Of a stretch of DNA of 64,000 bases, positions 10,610 to 22,420 are shown one piece after another. The stretch is taken from contig NC_062217.1 in the NCBI RefSeq assembly GCF_902686445.1, positions 174,161,598 to 174,225,597 of the forward strand, in the 5' to 3' direction. Position numbers and translations under genes: made by a program. The stretch's first letter is position 1, and the number at the start of each line of letters is the position of its first letter. The DNA is from Sciurus carolinensis. Taxonomy: Eukaryota > Chordata > Mammalia > Rodentia > Sciuridae. The notes under the pieces are model-generated. The model searched no databases. It was given only the letters and a program-made list of their open reading frames with translations, and was not told where the DNA came from.

Positions 10610-11018
10610 CCAGGACTGGCACAGCAAGTCACCGTGGGCCAGGTGGCTTACACAGAAATCCTTTCTTCCAGTTCTAGAGACTGAAAGTCCCAAGGTGTGG
10701 ACAGGCCAGGTTCCTTCTGCGCGCCCCGGGGAGGAGCTGTCCATGGTTCTCCTGGCTTCTTGCAGTCTCTGCAGACTCTGCTTCCACCCTCATTCAGCCT
10801 CCTCTCTCCTGTGCCTGGGGGTCGTATCTCCCTCTCCTTGCTCCTGTAAGGACGTAAGTCGGAGTTAGGGCCCACCCTAAACCCAGGATGATCTTTTCTG
10901 GAGACCTTAATTTGGTTACATCTGCAAAGATCCAATTTTCAAATCAAGTGGCATTCACAGGTCTGACATTAGTTCAAGGACATATTTTTGGGGCCCAGTC
11001 TTTGACCACTATCCATTA
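10610..11018 (-). repeat. MLT1-like LTR remnant, antisense
   Basis: The plus strand shows 'ggtggcttacacagaaatc', 'ccagttctagagactgaaag', 'agggcccaccctaaaccc', 'ggttacatctgcaaagatcc' and 'tttttggggcccagtctttg' in the order expected for a reversed MLT1-type LTR. It is the opposite orientation to the copy at 6.6 kb. Confidence 0.75.
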
Positions 11019-13227
11019 TTCCCCCATCTTCCCTTGAATTGTTCTCTTTTTAGAGATATGGGATGATAGCCTGGCTGGAAGCACAGCATGCTCTGGGCTG
11101 GCCATGAGCTTCGTTTGCCTCTGAAGCCCACTGTTGGAAGGGTGGTTGGGTGGGCCTGTCCTCCCTGGCTTAGGTGGATCTTGCTGGTGGCTGGCAGAGG
11201 CTGGGTCTAGGGCTGGATCTGACTCCGGGCTGAGGACGCTCCTGGCCCCGAGTCCTGGCTCCCTTTCCACTGTGCCCTGCTGATGGGGGCTGTGGTCCAG
11301 GCTATTTGCTGGAGTTCTCTCTGACTACCTTCTTTCTGACTAGCTTTAGGAAGAGACAAACATGACACAACTGTACAGGGACATTTTTTTCTTTTTCTGA
11401 ATGTGACATTTAAAAAAAAACTAAGAAAGTTAAACTACAACCTGCGTCGGGAGGCGAGTGGTGACATTCCTTCCTCTGTCTCTGGGGCTGGGAATGATGG
11501 ATTACCTCTGCACTGGGGCTGAGGGAGGCCGGAGCTGCGTCTGCAGGCAGGAGAGTTCTCTCCTCTATGTGCCGGGCTTCTGCCAGCAGCAAGCTGGGCC
11601 CCGCCCGCCAGGAGGCCCCTGCTTTCGTGAGCAGTTGACAGCCTAGGTCCTTGGGCACCAGCCTGAATGCAGTTTAAGCACACGCTGTCTCCAGGGACTT
11701 GTGCTGCTGTCTCTGGGCACACAGGAAGCTGGTGGCGAAGGCTACCCTCCGAGCTCGCCCTTGTTAAGCAGGCACAGAATGGAGCTGGTTACTGAACCCA
11801 GGGCTGCCATTTGCCAGGAGATATTCCCCCCCCCCGCAAAACCTCTCCAGGTGGCTATGACAATGGATCACGCCTTAGTGTTTGGCCATCCTGGGGTCAA
11901 AGACCAGTCACAGACCTCCAGGATGCAATTGGGCTGAGCCAAGGAGTTTCAGAAAAATGTGGGGTTTTCTACCTTATGGTGGTTGTTCTCTGCAGGATTT
12001 TCTGTTCTACCCCAAACTCTGTGCCCTCTGGCTATAAGAGTGGAATTCTGAGGGAATGGAAAGTTGGACAGAAAGGAGGCACATGCCCTGCGGGAGGTAA
12101 ACCTCTGACCATTGCCAGCCCTGCAGTGTCCCCCAACCCCACTGCTGGCGGGGCAGGAGAGGGATGGATTGACCTAGAAACTCTCTGCCAGCTGCTTCTC
12201 TAGCAGGAAGGAGGCAGGCGTCATGACGTGGGTCCAGGCTGGGGAGGGTAGCAGGTGCACTGTGGGGGAGTCTGCTTCTGCCCCATGAACAGGACAGGGG
12301 TGTGCAGGGGGACTGCAGGGAGGGTGGAAAGGCTGGTGAGCGGTGTCTGTCCTCTCTGCCAGGGGTGGTCTGGAATGTCCCCAGAGGGCCATGTGTGGAG
12401 TCTTGGTGGGAGGGTCTGGGTCACTGGGAGGTGTGCCCTGGAGGAGACGGGGACTCCGGTCTCTCCCTCTTGCTTTCACTCTGGCCATGCGGTGAGTGAA
12501 GGTGTGCTCCACCCTGCACTCTTGCCTTCCCGTGCCACCGTAGGCCCAGCTGACCCTGCACTGAGCCTCCTGAACTGGGAGCCCAAATGCCTTTCCTCCC
12601 TTAAGTTGATCATCTCTGGTCATGTCTGGCATTTGCTGCAGTAAAGGAAGGCTGGCGGACACGCTCGCCGTTCAGTGTGTCCTTAGTGTCTCTAAGCAGA
12701 TCAAGTTCCGTGTGATGCAGGAAGCCTGCAGCAGAGCACCCCTGGGCCACCGAGGGAGCAAGCCCTCTGTGGGCCTGGCCTGGCACTTTCCCTGTCCCCA
12801 CCCTGAGGTCCGCACCCTCTCAGGCTGAGCCCTGCAGAGTGGGGAGTGGGGAGTGGTGTTAGTGGACTAAACTCAGATGTTTCACAAAATGTTACTGTAA
12901 TGATTTTCCACTTAGACAGCGCTGTCTTCAGCATGTCTGGAGGTGGCTGCCTGCCTTGTTGTCCAGGTCACACTCTCACTGCCCCCATGGTGAGCGTCCT
13001 CAGGGCAGAGAGCAGAGCAGAGGCCCAAGGTGTGTAGTTTGCTCCTACTGGTCTGCAAAACACTCATGTGGAACAGGGGCATGGATTTTCTGGTCTAGGG
13101 GAATCGCCCTCCTCAAAAAGTGGGCTGTAGAGAACACTGGACTGGAGAAGTCGTGAACAGAACCAAGGAAGCGGCGGAGAGAAAACCAACTGGCCTCCCA
13201 CTTCCAGGGAAGCTCTTCACCAGGCAC
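11019..13227. other. Unique DNA, no gene seen
   Basis: It is GC-rich with short overlapping ORFs (up to 162 codons, minus 12174-12662), none with a domain. A nine-base C run with flanking C/G sits near 11827. An AT patch at 11380-11430 has an A run. Confidence 0.5.
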
Positions 13228-13880
13228 GTTAGTAAGATTCCATCTCACCCCAGTCAGAGTGGAAATTACCAAGAATACAAGCAACCATAAGGGCTGACTT
13301 GGATGTGGGGGAAAAGGCACACTCATACATTGCTCCTGGGACTGCAAATTGGTGCAACCACTCTGGAAAGCAGTATGGAGATTCCTCAGAAAACTTGGAA
13401 TGGACCCACCATTTGACCCAGCTGTCCCACTCCTCGGTTTATACCCACAGGACTTGAAATCAGCATTCTACAGAGATACAGCCACATTGATGTTGATAGC
13501 AGCTCCATTCACAATAGCTAAACTATGGAACCAACCTAGATGCCCTTCAACAGATGAATGGATAAAGAAACTGTTGTGTAAATTTATAAATATATATACA
13601 ATGGAATATTACTCAATTTAAAGAAGAATGAAATTCTGGCATTTGCTGGTAAATGGATGGAGTTAGAGAATATCATGCTAAGTGAAATAAGCCAAACCCA
13701 AAAAACCAAAGGCTGAATGTTTTCTCTGATATGTGGAAGCTAATTCACAATGAGGCGGGTGAGATGGGGAAGAATAGAGTCACTTTCTATCAGGTAGAGG
13801 GGAGTGAAGGGAGGGGAAGAGGTATGGGGCAGAAAGGAAAGTAGAGTGGAACTCTGGTTTTTATGTTTAGCATTATTTTA
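13228..13880 (+). mobile_element. LINE-1 3' end fragment (sciurid-type), plus strand
   Basis: This is the C-terminal part of L1 ORF2 plus the 3' region. 'tccatctcaccccagtcaga' begins the recognisable text. An uninterrupted stretch at 13349-13621 encodes 90 residues including VQPLWKAVWRFLRKLGM, DPAVPLLGLYPQDLKSAFY and WNQPRCPSTDEWIKK, ending YTMEYYSI. It is a C-terminal remnant lacking the endonuclease and reverse transcriptase core, so it cannot move by itself. A 5' truncated copy of this type is the normal outcome of L1 insertion. The 3' region runs to about 13880. Confidence 0.9.
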
Positions 13881-14324
13881 TTTTTGTTTCCTTCATTGTT
13901 TGAAGCTCATGGTTTATTAAAATGTGAAAATATCCAAAGGACTTGAATCAAGAATCACAGAAGTTGTGGGATAGTTTATGTGTTGGCATTAATTAAAGTA
14001 ATGCTTTGACAAAGCGGAAGGCAGTAAGAATCTTCTGTTCTTGACATAATGACAGGGTCTATATGTACGTGTGTGTGTGTGTGTTGCTTACATATTTACT
14101 TTAGGCAGTGCCAGTTGGGAAAGACAGGAGTCCAAGAGGATCCGATGCTCCCATCTCCCAGTACTGTCCTTCTGTCTCTGGGCCCTCTGTGTGCACCTTG
14201 GGTGCGGTCACGACTCCACTGTAAGAGCCACAGCCTAACCAGAGCTCCCCATGCCTTTTTGCTTTATTTTTTGGAAAGGCTTTCATTTTCTTCACAGGAC
14301 CTTCTATGATTGTCAGTGCGGAAG
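13881..14324. other. Spacer between two L1 pieces
   Basis: AT-rich at 13860-14040, with a short TG microsatellite ('gtgtgtgtgtgtgtg', about 14069-14084). No gene seen. Confidence 0.5.
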
Positions 14325-16860
14325 TTCTTCACTTTTGTTTTTTATGTAATAGCAGGTTCATGTGCAGTTATAAGACATAATGTAGAGAGGTCCAGACGCC
14401 TCTTACCCAGTGGTCATACCGTGCAAAACTGCCATGCATTTCCACAACCAGGACACTGACATCGACACGCCAAGACTCAGAACAGCATGAACACCCCACG
14501 GGATGGCTCATGAACCCGCTAATACCCTCAATCCTCACTCTGCGTTACGCCCTGGCAACCAGTAATCTGCCCCCCACTGCCTAATGCCATTGTATGAAAA
14601 GTTACTTGCAAGGACCTACCAGTGTGTACCCTCCTGGGATAGGCTTCCTTTCCTGAGCACACTCCTCTGGAGATTTGCCCAGGTGGCTGCTGTAAGAGGG
14701 GCGTTCTCCTCATGGCTGAGCAGCGTTCTGTGGTATAGAGGCACCTCGATTCCTGTTCCCATCTGCCTAGTGAAGGATCTCTGAGCTGCTTCCAGTTTTT
14801 GTCTGTTATGAACAAAGATGCTACGAACATCCACATGTGGGCTTCTGTCTGAACATAAGTCTGCACTTTTCTGGGACAATGGCCAGGAGTTCGATTGCTG
14901 GGTTGTTTATTTTATTTTTATGGATGTTTGGTTTTTATGGAAATTGCCAAAATATTTGTCAAAGTAGCTTGTGCTGTTCTGCATTCTCACCAGCATTTGG
15001 TTTGCCATCAATTATAGTCTTAGCCTTTCCAGTAGGTGTGCAGTGATATCTAATCATGGTTTTAATTTGCATTCCCCCGGTGGCTAATGATGTTGAACAT
15101 CTTGTCATGGGTTTTGTTACCATCTGTCATATTCTCTTTAGTAAAATGTCTTTGGCTTATTTTCTAATTAGTTTGCTTATTGTTGAATTTGACAGTTCTT
15201 TATATATTCTAGGTATTAGTACTTTGTCAGATACATGGCTTATAAACAAATATGTTTTCCCAGTTGGTAGCTTATCTTTTCTTCCTGTAAGCAGGGTCTT
15301 TTACAGAGTGCAGTTTTAATTTTGATAAGTCCAACTTATCTCTTTTCCCTCTTCTGGAGCATGGTTTGGGGCCAAGTTTAACAACTCTGCCTCACTCTAG
15401 ATATTGAATGTTTCCTCCTGTGTTTTATGTTCTAAGTTTTGCAGCTTGCATCTAAGTCTATAATCTCTCACTCTTCTCTTTCTGTCTCTCCCTCCCTCTC
15501 TTTTGCCTATGGGTGCCCAATTGCTCCAGCACTGCTTGTTGAAAATGCTATCTTTCCTTCATGGAATGTTTTTGCTTAGTTGTCAAAAAATCAGGTGGAC
15601 ATATTTGTGTATGTCTATCTCTGTGCTCTTTTCTCTTATCTCTGGTCTATGTGTCCAACCCTCTGCCAATACCAGACAATCTTGATTGCTGTAGCTAACT
15701 AAGTCTTGACAGCAGACAAATTGCTTCATTCGTTTTCTTATTTTTCAAAATTGTTTTTTAGCCATTGTAGCCCCTTTGTCTTTTCACTTAAATTTTAGAG
15801 TAATCTTGTCTATGTTTATAAATCTCTTGTTGGGATTTTGATAGGAATTACACTAAAACTTTATATCAATTTGAGAATTGAATTTGAGTCTTTTGATCCA
15901 TGAACATGGTATGTTTCTATATTTATTTAGCTTTTTTTTTGGATTTCTTTGATCAGCATTGTGTAGTTTTTAGCATATAAGTTCTATACATGTTTTGTAA
16001 AATTGACAACCAATTATTTCACTTTTTGAGCAATTATAAATGGTATTATTGTATTTTAAATTTTGGTGTCCACATGTTCACTGCTAGTATATAGAAATAA
16101 TTTGAATTTTGAATATTTGGAACTCACTTATTAGTTCTAAGGCTTTCTTTGTAGATTCCTTGGGATTTTATATTCAGACAATCTTGTTATCTGAAATAGG
16201 GAGTTAATAAATATTTTTCCATTTCAATTTGTAGGACTTTTAGTTCATTTTCTTGCATTATTATACTACTAAACTTTCTAGTATGTGTTGGATAAGAGAG
16301 CAGACGTCCTTGTCTGTTCTTGACCTGAGTGGGAGGTCTTCGGACTTTCATCATATGGTACAATCTTAACTGTAGGTTTTTGGTGAGTACTGTTTATCAA
16401 GTTGAAGATATTCCCCTTCATTCCTACTTATCTGAGAGTGTATTAAAATCATCAATGGGTGTTTAATTTTGTTAAGTTCCTTTTCAGCATCGTTTGATAT
16501 AGTTATAGGAATTTTCTTCTTTAGCCTGTTAACATGGTTGGTTTATTTCCAAATATTGAACTGGCCTTGCATACCTGGAACAAATCCCATTTGATCATGA
16601 TAAATTCTTGTTTTTAATACAGCTGAACTCTCCTGAAAATGTTTTTTAGGGATCTTTGAACCAATATTCATGAGGAGCATTGGTTGTAGGTTTCCTTTTT
16701 TGGTATGATTTTTATGTAGATCTTTAGCATCAGGGGTAATGCTAGCTTCATAAAATGAATTTGAGATTTTTCTATTTCTCATTATGTTAAAAGATCTTCC
16801 TATTGAAGCACAGATTTTTCCCTTTGTTTCTTAGTTTTTGTACTTACGATCCCTTTATTT
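14325..16860 (-). mobile_element. Old LINE-1 (L1M-type), 3' region and ORF2 remnants, antisense
   Basis: About 2.5 kb of plus-strand sequence follows the reverse complement of an old L1. It runs from the 3' untranslated region ('caggttcatgtgcagttata' at 14352) through 'ccaggagttcgattgctggg', 'taatgatgttgaacatcttg' and 'ttctttatatattctaggta', to the ORF2 reverse transcriptase region near 16.5-16.8 kb. On the minus strand, 16543-16782 still reads residues such as SITPDAKD, LMNIGSKI and YHDQMGFVPGMQGQFNIWK, recognisable as ORF2. Frames are broken by many stops and shifts, and the element is long dead. Confidence 0.9.
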
Positions 16861-17399
16861 TAACTGTCATTGTTTTGTTAACCTTCTCCAGCAGGCTGAG
16901 GGGAGGGTGCTGCCTCATTAGTGCCAGGTGCATGCAGACATCAATGTTCCCCACCTGGCTTCCCTGACATTGAGGAGTGAGTGGCACCTGTCGATACTGC
17001 TTTGTGGTGGTGAAAATCCTGACTCTCCACTATGCCTCCTGTGACCCACCCAGGGAGAGGGAGGAACCCCTCCTTACTACTGCTACTAGAGGAAGTCTGG
17101 ATTTCCCCCTTGGTCTGGACCTTGTAGGAGAGGGCAATATTTTGCTTCCATCTGGTAAGAATGGAAGTTCTGAAGGCTTGGACACCACACTGCAAGAAGT
17201 TGTTCGGTTTCTTGTTACAGCATTGCAAGGGTTCAAGTCTCCACCTGGCCTTTGCTGGTGTGGGTGAGGGTAAGGCTACACAGATCATTCTCTGGTGTTT
17301 GTTGGAGTAGAGTGGTTATTGCCTAAATTTTATGCATTATTTTTTTATCATAGTAGATACAACCCAGGAACAGCAAAACAGAAGAGATGAATAGGGCAT
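16861..17399. other. Unassigned DNA between L1 and LTR
   Basis: A 115-codon minus ORF (16941-17288) and a 96-codon plus ORF overlap across the same bases; neither has a recognised domain. 17280-17399 turns AT-rich. It could be the continuation of an old repeat. Confidence 0.4.
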
Positions 17400-17825
17400 T
17401 GTTATGGTTTAGATGTAGTGTTCCCCAAAAGCTCACATGTGAGCAAGGTTTGGAGGAGAAAAGATTGGGTTGTAGTTTTAACCTAATCATCAAATTAATC
17501 CCCGATGGGATTAACTGAGTGGTAACTAGAAGGAGGTGGAGTGTGGCTGGAGGAGGTGGTTCATTGGGGAAGTGGCTATGGGGTATATATTTTTATCTGG
17601 CAAGTGGGGGTGTTTCTCTCTGCTTTCTGATCATCATGTGAGCTGCTTTCCTTTGCCATACTCTTCCACCATGATGTTCTGCCTCACCCTGAGCCCTGAG
17701 GAATGGAGCCAGCCAGTTATGGACTGAGACCTCTAAAATTGTGAGCCCCTAAACAAATCTTTCCTCCTCTACAGTTGTTCTGATCAGGTCCTTTAGTCAC
17801 AGGAGCAAAAAAGCTGACTAAAATA
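17400..17825 (+). repeat. MaLR-type LTR, copy A
   Basis: It starts 'tgttatggtttagatgtagt' and passes through 'gggattaactgagtggtaac', 'ggagtgtggctggaggagg', 'ggggtatatatttt' (TATA-like) and 'ccaccatgatgttctgcctc'. It continues through 'tatggactgagacctctaaa' to 'gaaagctgacta'-like 'aaagctgactaaaata'. The TG start, internal TATA and tail match an ERVL-MaLR-type LTR. Copy B at 20163-20611 is the same family on the same strand. It is noncoding. Confidence 0.8.
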
Positions 17826-18199
17826 GGCAGCCTAGAGGTTAGTGTGCAGAGCTTCCATATCCTTTCTGGGTACTCCACCCTCCCAGTACCTTGATGCATT
17901 CACCAACATGGAAGCTCTCTAGATCATGTGGAGGTGTTTATGGAGGTGATGCTATGTGGGCCTCACTGATCAAATTATATGCCATTGGTTATTGAGTTCT
18001 GTCTCTGGTCCCTTTCCTTTCCTATAGGCTAGGGGTGGGGAAGAAGTTCCAACCCTCTAATCATGTCTTGATCTTTCTGGCACCCAGTCTTCTCTACCCT
18101 AAAACTGTCAAGGGTCCCCCCCAAAGAGTCTCAATAGCATAAACTCAAGTTTTATTAGAAGGACTCTTTAGACTTGTTAAAAAATATGCTACTATCAGT
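17826..18199. repeat. Old interspersed repeat or LTR internal sequence
   Basis: It contains 'ccaccctcccagtaccttg', 'catggaagctctct', 'gtttatggaggtgatgcta', 'agttccaaccctctaatcat' and 'caatagcataaactcaagtt'. I remember this block order from a common mammalian repeat but am unsure of its name. A 19-base piece, ccctcccagtaccttgatg, also occurs near 20055, just upstream of LTR copy B. Confidence 0.55.
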
Positions 18200-18388
18200 T
18201 TTTCAATCAGGATTCCAGTTAGTTTCTTCATCTTGTATAGATTCTATTGTATGTCTTCAAGTTCACTGATATTTTATTCTGTACAGTATAATTTACTGTT
18301 AATTCTATTAATTCCGTATAGGAAGGTTTTTTTTTTTTTTTCATTCCAGGTACTATACTTTTAGTCTAGAAATTTTGTTTTATTTATT
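18200..18388 (-). repeat. Probable old L1 3' region, antisense (left part)
   Basis: It is AT-rich sequence of the kind 'tcaagttcactgatattttattctg' with a 15-base T run near 18328. It seems to continue after the SINE inserted at 18389. The family assignment is tentative. Confidence 0.4.
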
Positions 18389-18532
18389 TCTGTGCTGGGG
18401 ATTGAACCCAGGGCTTTGCACATGTTAGGCAAGCACTCTACCACTGAGCTACATCCCCAGCCCATTTTTAAATTGGCTAAATTGCACAAGCTGGCCTCAA
18501 ATTTGCAATCCTCCTGCCTTAACTTCCACATA
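18389..18532 (-). repeat. Composite B1-ID SINE (B1-dID type), antisense
   Basis: The plus strand shows the reversed ID part ('gtgctggggattgaaccca', 'ggcaagcactctaccactga', 'gctacatccccagccc'). Directly after it comes a reversed, shortened B1 part ('aagctggcctcaaatttgca', 'atcctcctgccttaacttcc'). Read 5' to 3' on the minus strand the order is B1 then ID, as in the composite SINEs known from squirrels and dormice. The element is truncated at its B1 end. It is the best single taxonomic marker in the window. Confidence 0.85.
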
Positions 18533-18960
18533 GCTCTTCATTTTTTCATCTTTGGTTTCTTTACTTATGGTGTTCATATTTTCATTTCAGTCTCTGACTC
18601 CGTTTACAATGGGTGTTTTTATGTCTAGCAGCTGGCTCTTCTGTATCTGTCATTTCTTGGTCTGCTTCTAATGGCTGCCTTTGCCCTGGGTAAGGGTCAC
18701 GTTTTTCTGCTTTTTCACATGTCCAGTTACTCTTTGATCCAAATCTCTGAAACTGGAATATCATATTGTAGAGGATGAATTTTGTTGCTTTCCTTTAAGG
18801 AGTGTTGGACTATTTTCTGGCGAGCCATCGAGCTACATGTCAATCATTGATGTTCTTTCAAGTCTTCTCAAAATCTTTGTTAGGGTGGGTTTAGAGTAGC
18901 CGTTACTCTAGGTCAGGCCAGTCCTACCACTGAGGCTCAGCTCCTGTGGGGACCAGTGAA
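18533..18960 (-). repeat. Probable old L1 3' region, antisense (right part)
   Basis: 'atggctgcctttgccctggg', 'cacgtttttctgctttttca', 'catgtccagttactctttga' and 'aatatcatattgtagaggat' follow the order of a remembered antisense L1M 3' end. It is interrupted from its left part by the SINE at 18389-18532. Confidence 0.55.
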
Positions 18961-19812
18961 TTCACCAGGTGTTTGAAGAGGGCTCTTTGCTTACCTTTTT
19001 GGGACTTGCATGACTGAGAGCCCCATGTGGACTCAGGAGTGTCCATCTTATAGCGTACCTGCCTCTCTTTGCCCAGCCTGTGCACATGAGGTTTGGTATT
19101 CTGCAGCAGAGTAAAGGAGGCCCAAATTGTTGTGCAATGAGTAAAAGCTGATGTTTTACATGCTTTGTCCAGTTTTCTAACAGTGCAAGGGGAAGGCGAT
19201 TTTGTATAAATTTCTCCTGTTCCAAGTGCATGATCCTCAGGCTAGCTGAATTTTATGCCTTCATATCAACAAATGATGGGATAAAACGCAAGATACATAA
19301 GCCTTTTAAAAATTAAGCTTGAGGAATATGAGAAAAATCCTATAAAATTAGATATTTGGGGCATCAGGCAATCTCAGTTTGTTATTTTACTAAACTTATT
19401 GATGTACTTGGGAGCCTGTTTTGTGGCTTCATAATGAAAGACAATAATTCATGACGCCACCAGGAAAGGTTCGTTACTCCTGCTGAGGCAAAGTGGCTGA
19501 AATAATTCTCATAAAACAATTTGGTGACAAACCAAAATGCATTCTTTATTAGCAAGTGCTGTTGGAAGGTGCGTAGAAAACATGGGTGGAGATTTGAACA
19601 AACAAGAATCAGAAAAAATTGCACATTTTGTGGGAGCTCTGCTCTGCAGGTGCATAAAAACATGACTGTGTCCTAAAGACCTGCGTGGTGGCACTTGCTG
19701 CAGTCTGTTTTAATTTAGAAGTACATGGAGTGCAACTACTTTTTTTAAATGAGGTTCATTTATAAACATTTTTTAAAGTTTTTGATGTACCTTTATTTTA
19801 TTTGTTTATTTA
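18961..19812. other. Unassigned AT-rich DNA, no gene seen
   Basis: It has two short minus ORFs (89 and 93 codons) without domains. An oligo-T stretch at 19740-19747 leads into the ID SINE that follows. Confidence 0.45.
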
Positions 19813-19892
19813 TATGTGGTGCTGAGAATCGAGCCCGGTGCCTCACACATGCCAGGCAAGCGCTCTGCCACTGAGCCCCCGCCCCAGGCCCA
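19813..19892 (-). repeat. ID-type SINE, antisense
   Basis: 'gtggtgctgagaatcgagcc', then 'cacacatgccaggcaagcgc', then 'tctgccactgagccc' is the reversed ID consensus. The AT-rich 'tttattttatttgtttattt' before it is the reversed A-rich tail. Confidence 0.85.
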
Positions 19893-20162
19893 CGCAATTA
19901 CTTTCTTGAGTTAACAAAATGAATTTTGAGGAAAGTGTGTATTCAGTAAGTAGCTTTTCAATGGAAACAGTGTTAAGGAAAACCAGCCCGAGGATGGCCC
20001 AGATGGAGTGCCAGCGTGGGTAGAAGTGACCAGCGTGAGCTCCCGGCACGCCGCCCTCCCAGTACCTTGATGTTCGCCAGCATGGAAGCAGTCTGCGTGT
20101 TGTTCGCCTTCTGCATCAGGCTAAGGTGGCACAGCAGGACGGGAGGCCACAGAAAGTCAACC
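19893..20162. other. Spacer before LTR copy B
   Basis: It carries the 19-base match ccctcccagtaccttgatg (near 20055), followed by 'ttcgccagcatggaagc', similar to the sequence just downstream of LTR copy A. The rest is unassigned. Confidence 0.5.
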
Positions 20163-20611
20163 TTTGTGGTTTAGACGTGGGGTCTCCCCCAAAGCTCGCT
20201 GGTGGAGCAATGCAAGAAAGTTCAGAGGTGAAATGACCGGGTTACGAGAGCCTTAACCTCAGCAGCCCGTTAATCCACTGATAGAGATTAACTGGATGGT
20301 AACTGTAGGTAGCGAGGGTGTGGCTGGGGATGGGGGTCACTGGGGACATGGCTTTGGGTTTATATTTTCTCCGTGATGAGGGGAGGTCTCCCTCTCCCTC
20401 CTTCTCCGTTTCCGGTAGGATGTCCTGAGCCTCCTTCCTCCACCACACTCTTTTCCCATGATGTCCTACCTCACCTCAGGTCCAGATCCATGGAAGTAGC
20501 TATTTATGGACTGAGACTGCTGAAACTGTGAGCACCAAATAAAACTGTCTTCCTCTAAAATTGTTCTTGTCACATCTTTTGGTCATAGCAATGGAAAAGC
20601 TGACTAAAACA
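20163..20611 (+). repeat. MaLR-type LTR, copy B
   Basis: Same family and strand as copy A. It has 'gtggtttagacgtggggtct', 'gttaatccactgatagagat', 'gattaactggatggtaact', 'ggtgtggctggggatggggg', 'gggtttatattttctcc' (TATA-like), 'tatggactgagactgctgaa' and the end 'aaaagctgactaaaaca'. Copy A has a weaker terminus (aaaata). The two LTRs are clearly diverged from each other, so they are either independent insertions or very old partners. Confidence 0.8.
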
Positions 20612-22229
20612 TCAATTAAGTGATTAATATTATAAAAGCAAGCACTTTGGAATAATGTAGACGCTTCATAATACTTTGCTATGGAATGGAAAGTCATTAG
20701 GAAAATATTTTGTGCTTAGAAGATTTATCCAACTTAAACATAATTTTTCTTTTACAAAAGCATGTGACTTAAAGTTGCAGTCTTTCCTACGATGACAAGA
20801 AGTTCTTAGAATATGCTACCTAGATGTAGTTCTGAAAAAAATCAATACATTTAATCTGAACCTTCAAAGTAAAGAGGCTATTTAGCCAACAAGTGAGAAA
20901 ATATTTTTGGAAAGAAACTGCTATGGAGAAAGCATTAAAACCCCAAAGTTGATGTTTGGAAAGGTTATGTGACTTTGTTCCTGATATCCATACATACCGC
21001 TCTCATGTCTAAGGCTATTTGGAAGCACAATCTACTTCTCCAAACAAAGAACGCGTCTGTGAAAACAGAGCAATGCCCTTGGCGTTTTGCTGGTGAGGAA
21101 AACCTTTCCTTGTCCCCACTTGTGAGTCACTGCAGTTCAACTCCTCTCTGCTCTCTGGGCCTGCCTCCTGTGGCCTGCAGGAGGCTCTGAAGCTGGTCCC
21201 CTCCCATAGGCTAACACACGACTGTCCCTCAAACAGGGACCTAGGGACATGCAGCCTGCACTCCGGGTCCCCAGACTCCATCTGTTGCAGTTTGTCCGGC
21301 CCTTTGAGATGTGGCCTGGGAACTGAGCAAGACTGCCCACTGGGACCAGCTGAGACAGGGCACTTGGCTCCTGTGTGTGAGCATGCATGGTGTGTGTCCG
21401 AGCATGTGTGTATGTAGCTGTGAGCCTGACCTCACAACTGGGACACAGCCGGGTCTGTGTGGCATGTGCCAGGTGAGGGTCGTGGTGTCCTTGGCAGGCA
21501 TACCCATGGCCATGCCCAATCCAGGCTGCGAATCCAGGAGCAGGCTGTCAGCCCCTCCAAAACCATGAAAGGGACTCCCTTCCCCGTGGTGTGGGTTGCT
21601 TAGGGCCCCCTTGAGACCTGAGAGCACCCTGTGCATTTCGGAGGCTCCCTGGCCTGGCTGTCCTCAGAGCAGCCGCCTGAGGGGGGAGGCCTGTGTGCTT
21701 GCATGGCTGCTCCTTTTTGCAGAGTTCATCCAACCTCATTTCTCTGCACAGCTTGGGCTGGTCTCTGGCCCCAGGTGTGGCTCATCACAGGCAGGGAAGT
21801 TTAGGTGGGTCTGTAGTGGGAGACCCAGTCTCACAAATAATGTTGCCCACAAGACGGGAGCCTGGTGGCAGGTGTCTGAGGACACTTTTTGGCCAATATC
21901 TCGAAGGGGAAAGGGAAGGACAGTGTTAGGTGAGAAGGTTGAGGGCCAGGCAAGCCCATTGATCAGACCCAGAGGGCAGAGTGAGGGGAAGAAAGCTTTC
22001 CTGCCAGGAGCCCAGGCAGGGTGCCCAGGGCTCTCCAGATCATGAACCGGTTTGCAAGCTCCTGGCCTGCCACTCAGGGTGTCGCAGACAGACGTCAGGC
22101 CCCCACCCTGACTCTGTGGGGCTGCCTCTGCCTCAAGTCCCTGTCCTGGTCATTCCCTGAGTCCCTGAGGGATTCCTCACGCCTTTTCCATCGTTAGGGG
22201 CTGCTTCCCCTGGGAGGTAACTCAGTTTT
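20612..22229. other. Unique DNA, no gene seen
   Basis: AT-rich to about 21000, then GC-rich. ORFs up to 149 codons (plus 21596-22045) overlap others and lack domains. Confidence 0.5.
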
Positions 22230-22420
22230 CCTCTAATATAATGGCAGAATAAAAACCAAGGGCATTGAGGATTTATTTTTTAATGGTTTCCTGTAAAAAT
22301 TGTGAAAGAAAAAAAACTTTTTAAAGTATTTTAAAAATCCCTGTTGTTTTGTTATCACCCTTTTGATTGAAGATTAATTTGTAATTAAAACCTTGTTAGA
22401 AAAGGCCCAGCCTGGCTGGT
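22230..22420. other. AT-rich block, candidate noncoding element
   Basis: This AT-rich island in GC-rich DNA has 'tctaatataatggcag', 'gaggatttattttttaatgg', 'gattaatttgtaattaaaac' and a run of A. It matches no repeat I recognise. Conservation cannot be judged from one sequence. Confidence 0.35.

Noticed and set aside
13349..13621. 90-residue ORF as a functional reverse transcriptase gene
   Set aside because: Only the C-terminal tail of L1 ORF2 remains; the catalytic and endonuclease parts are absent.
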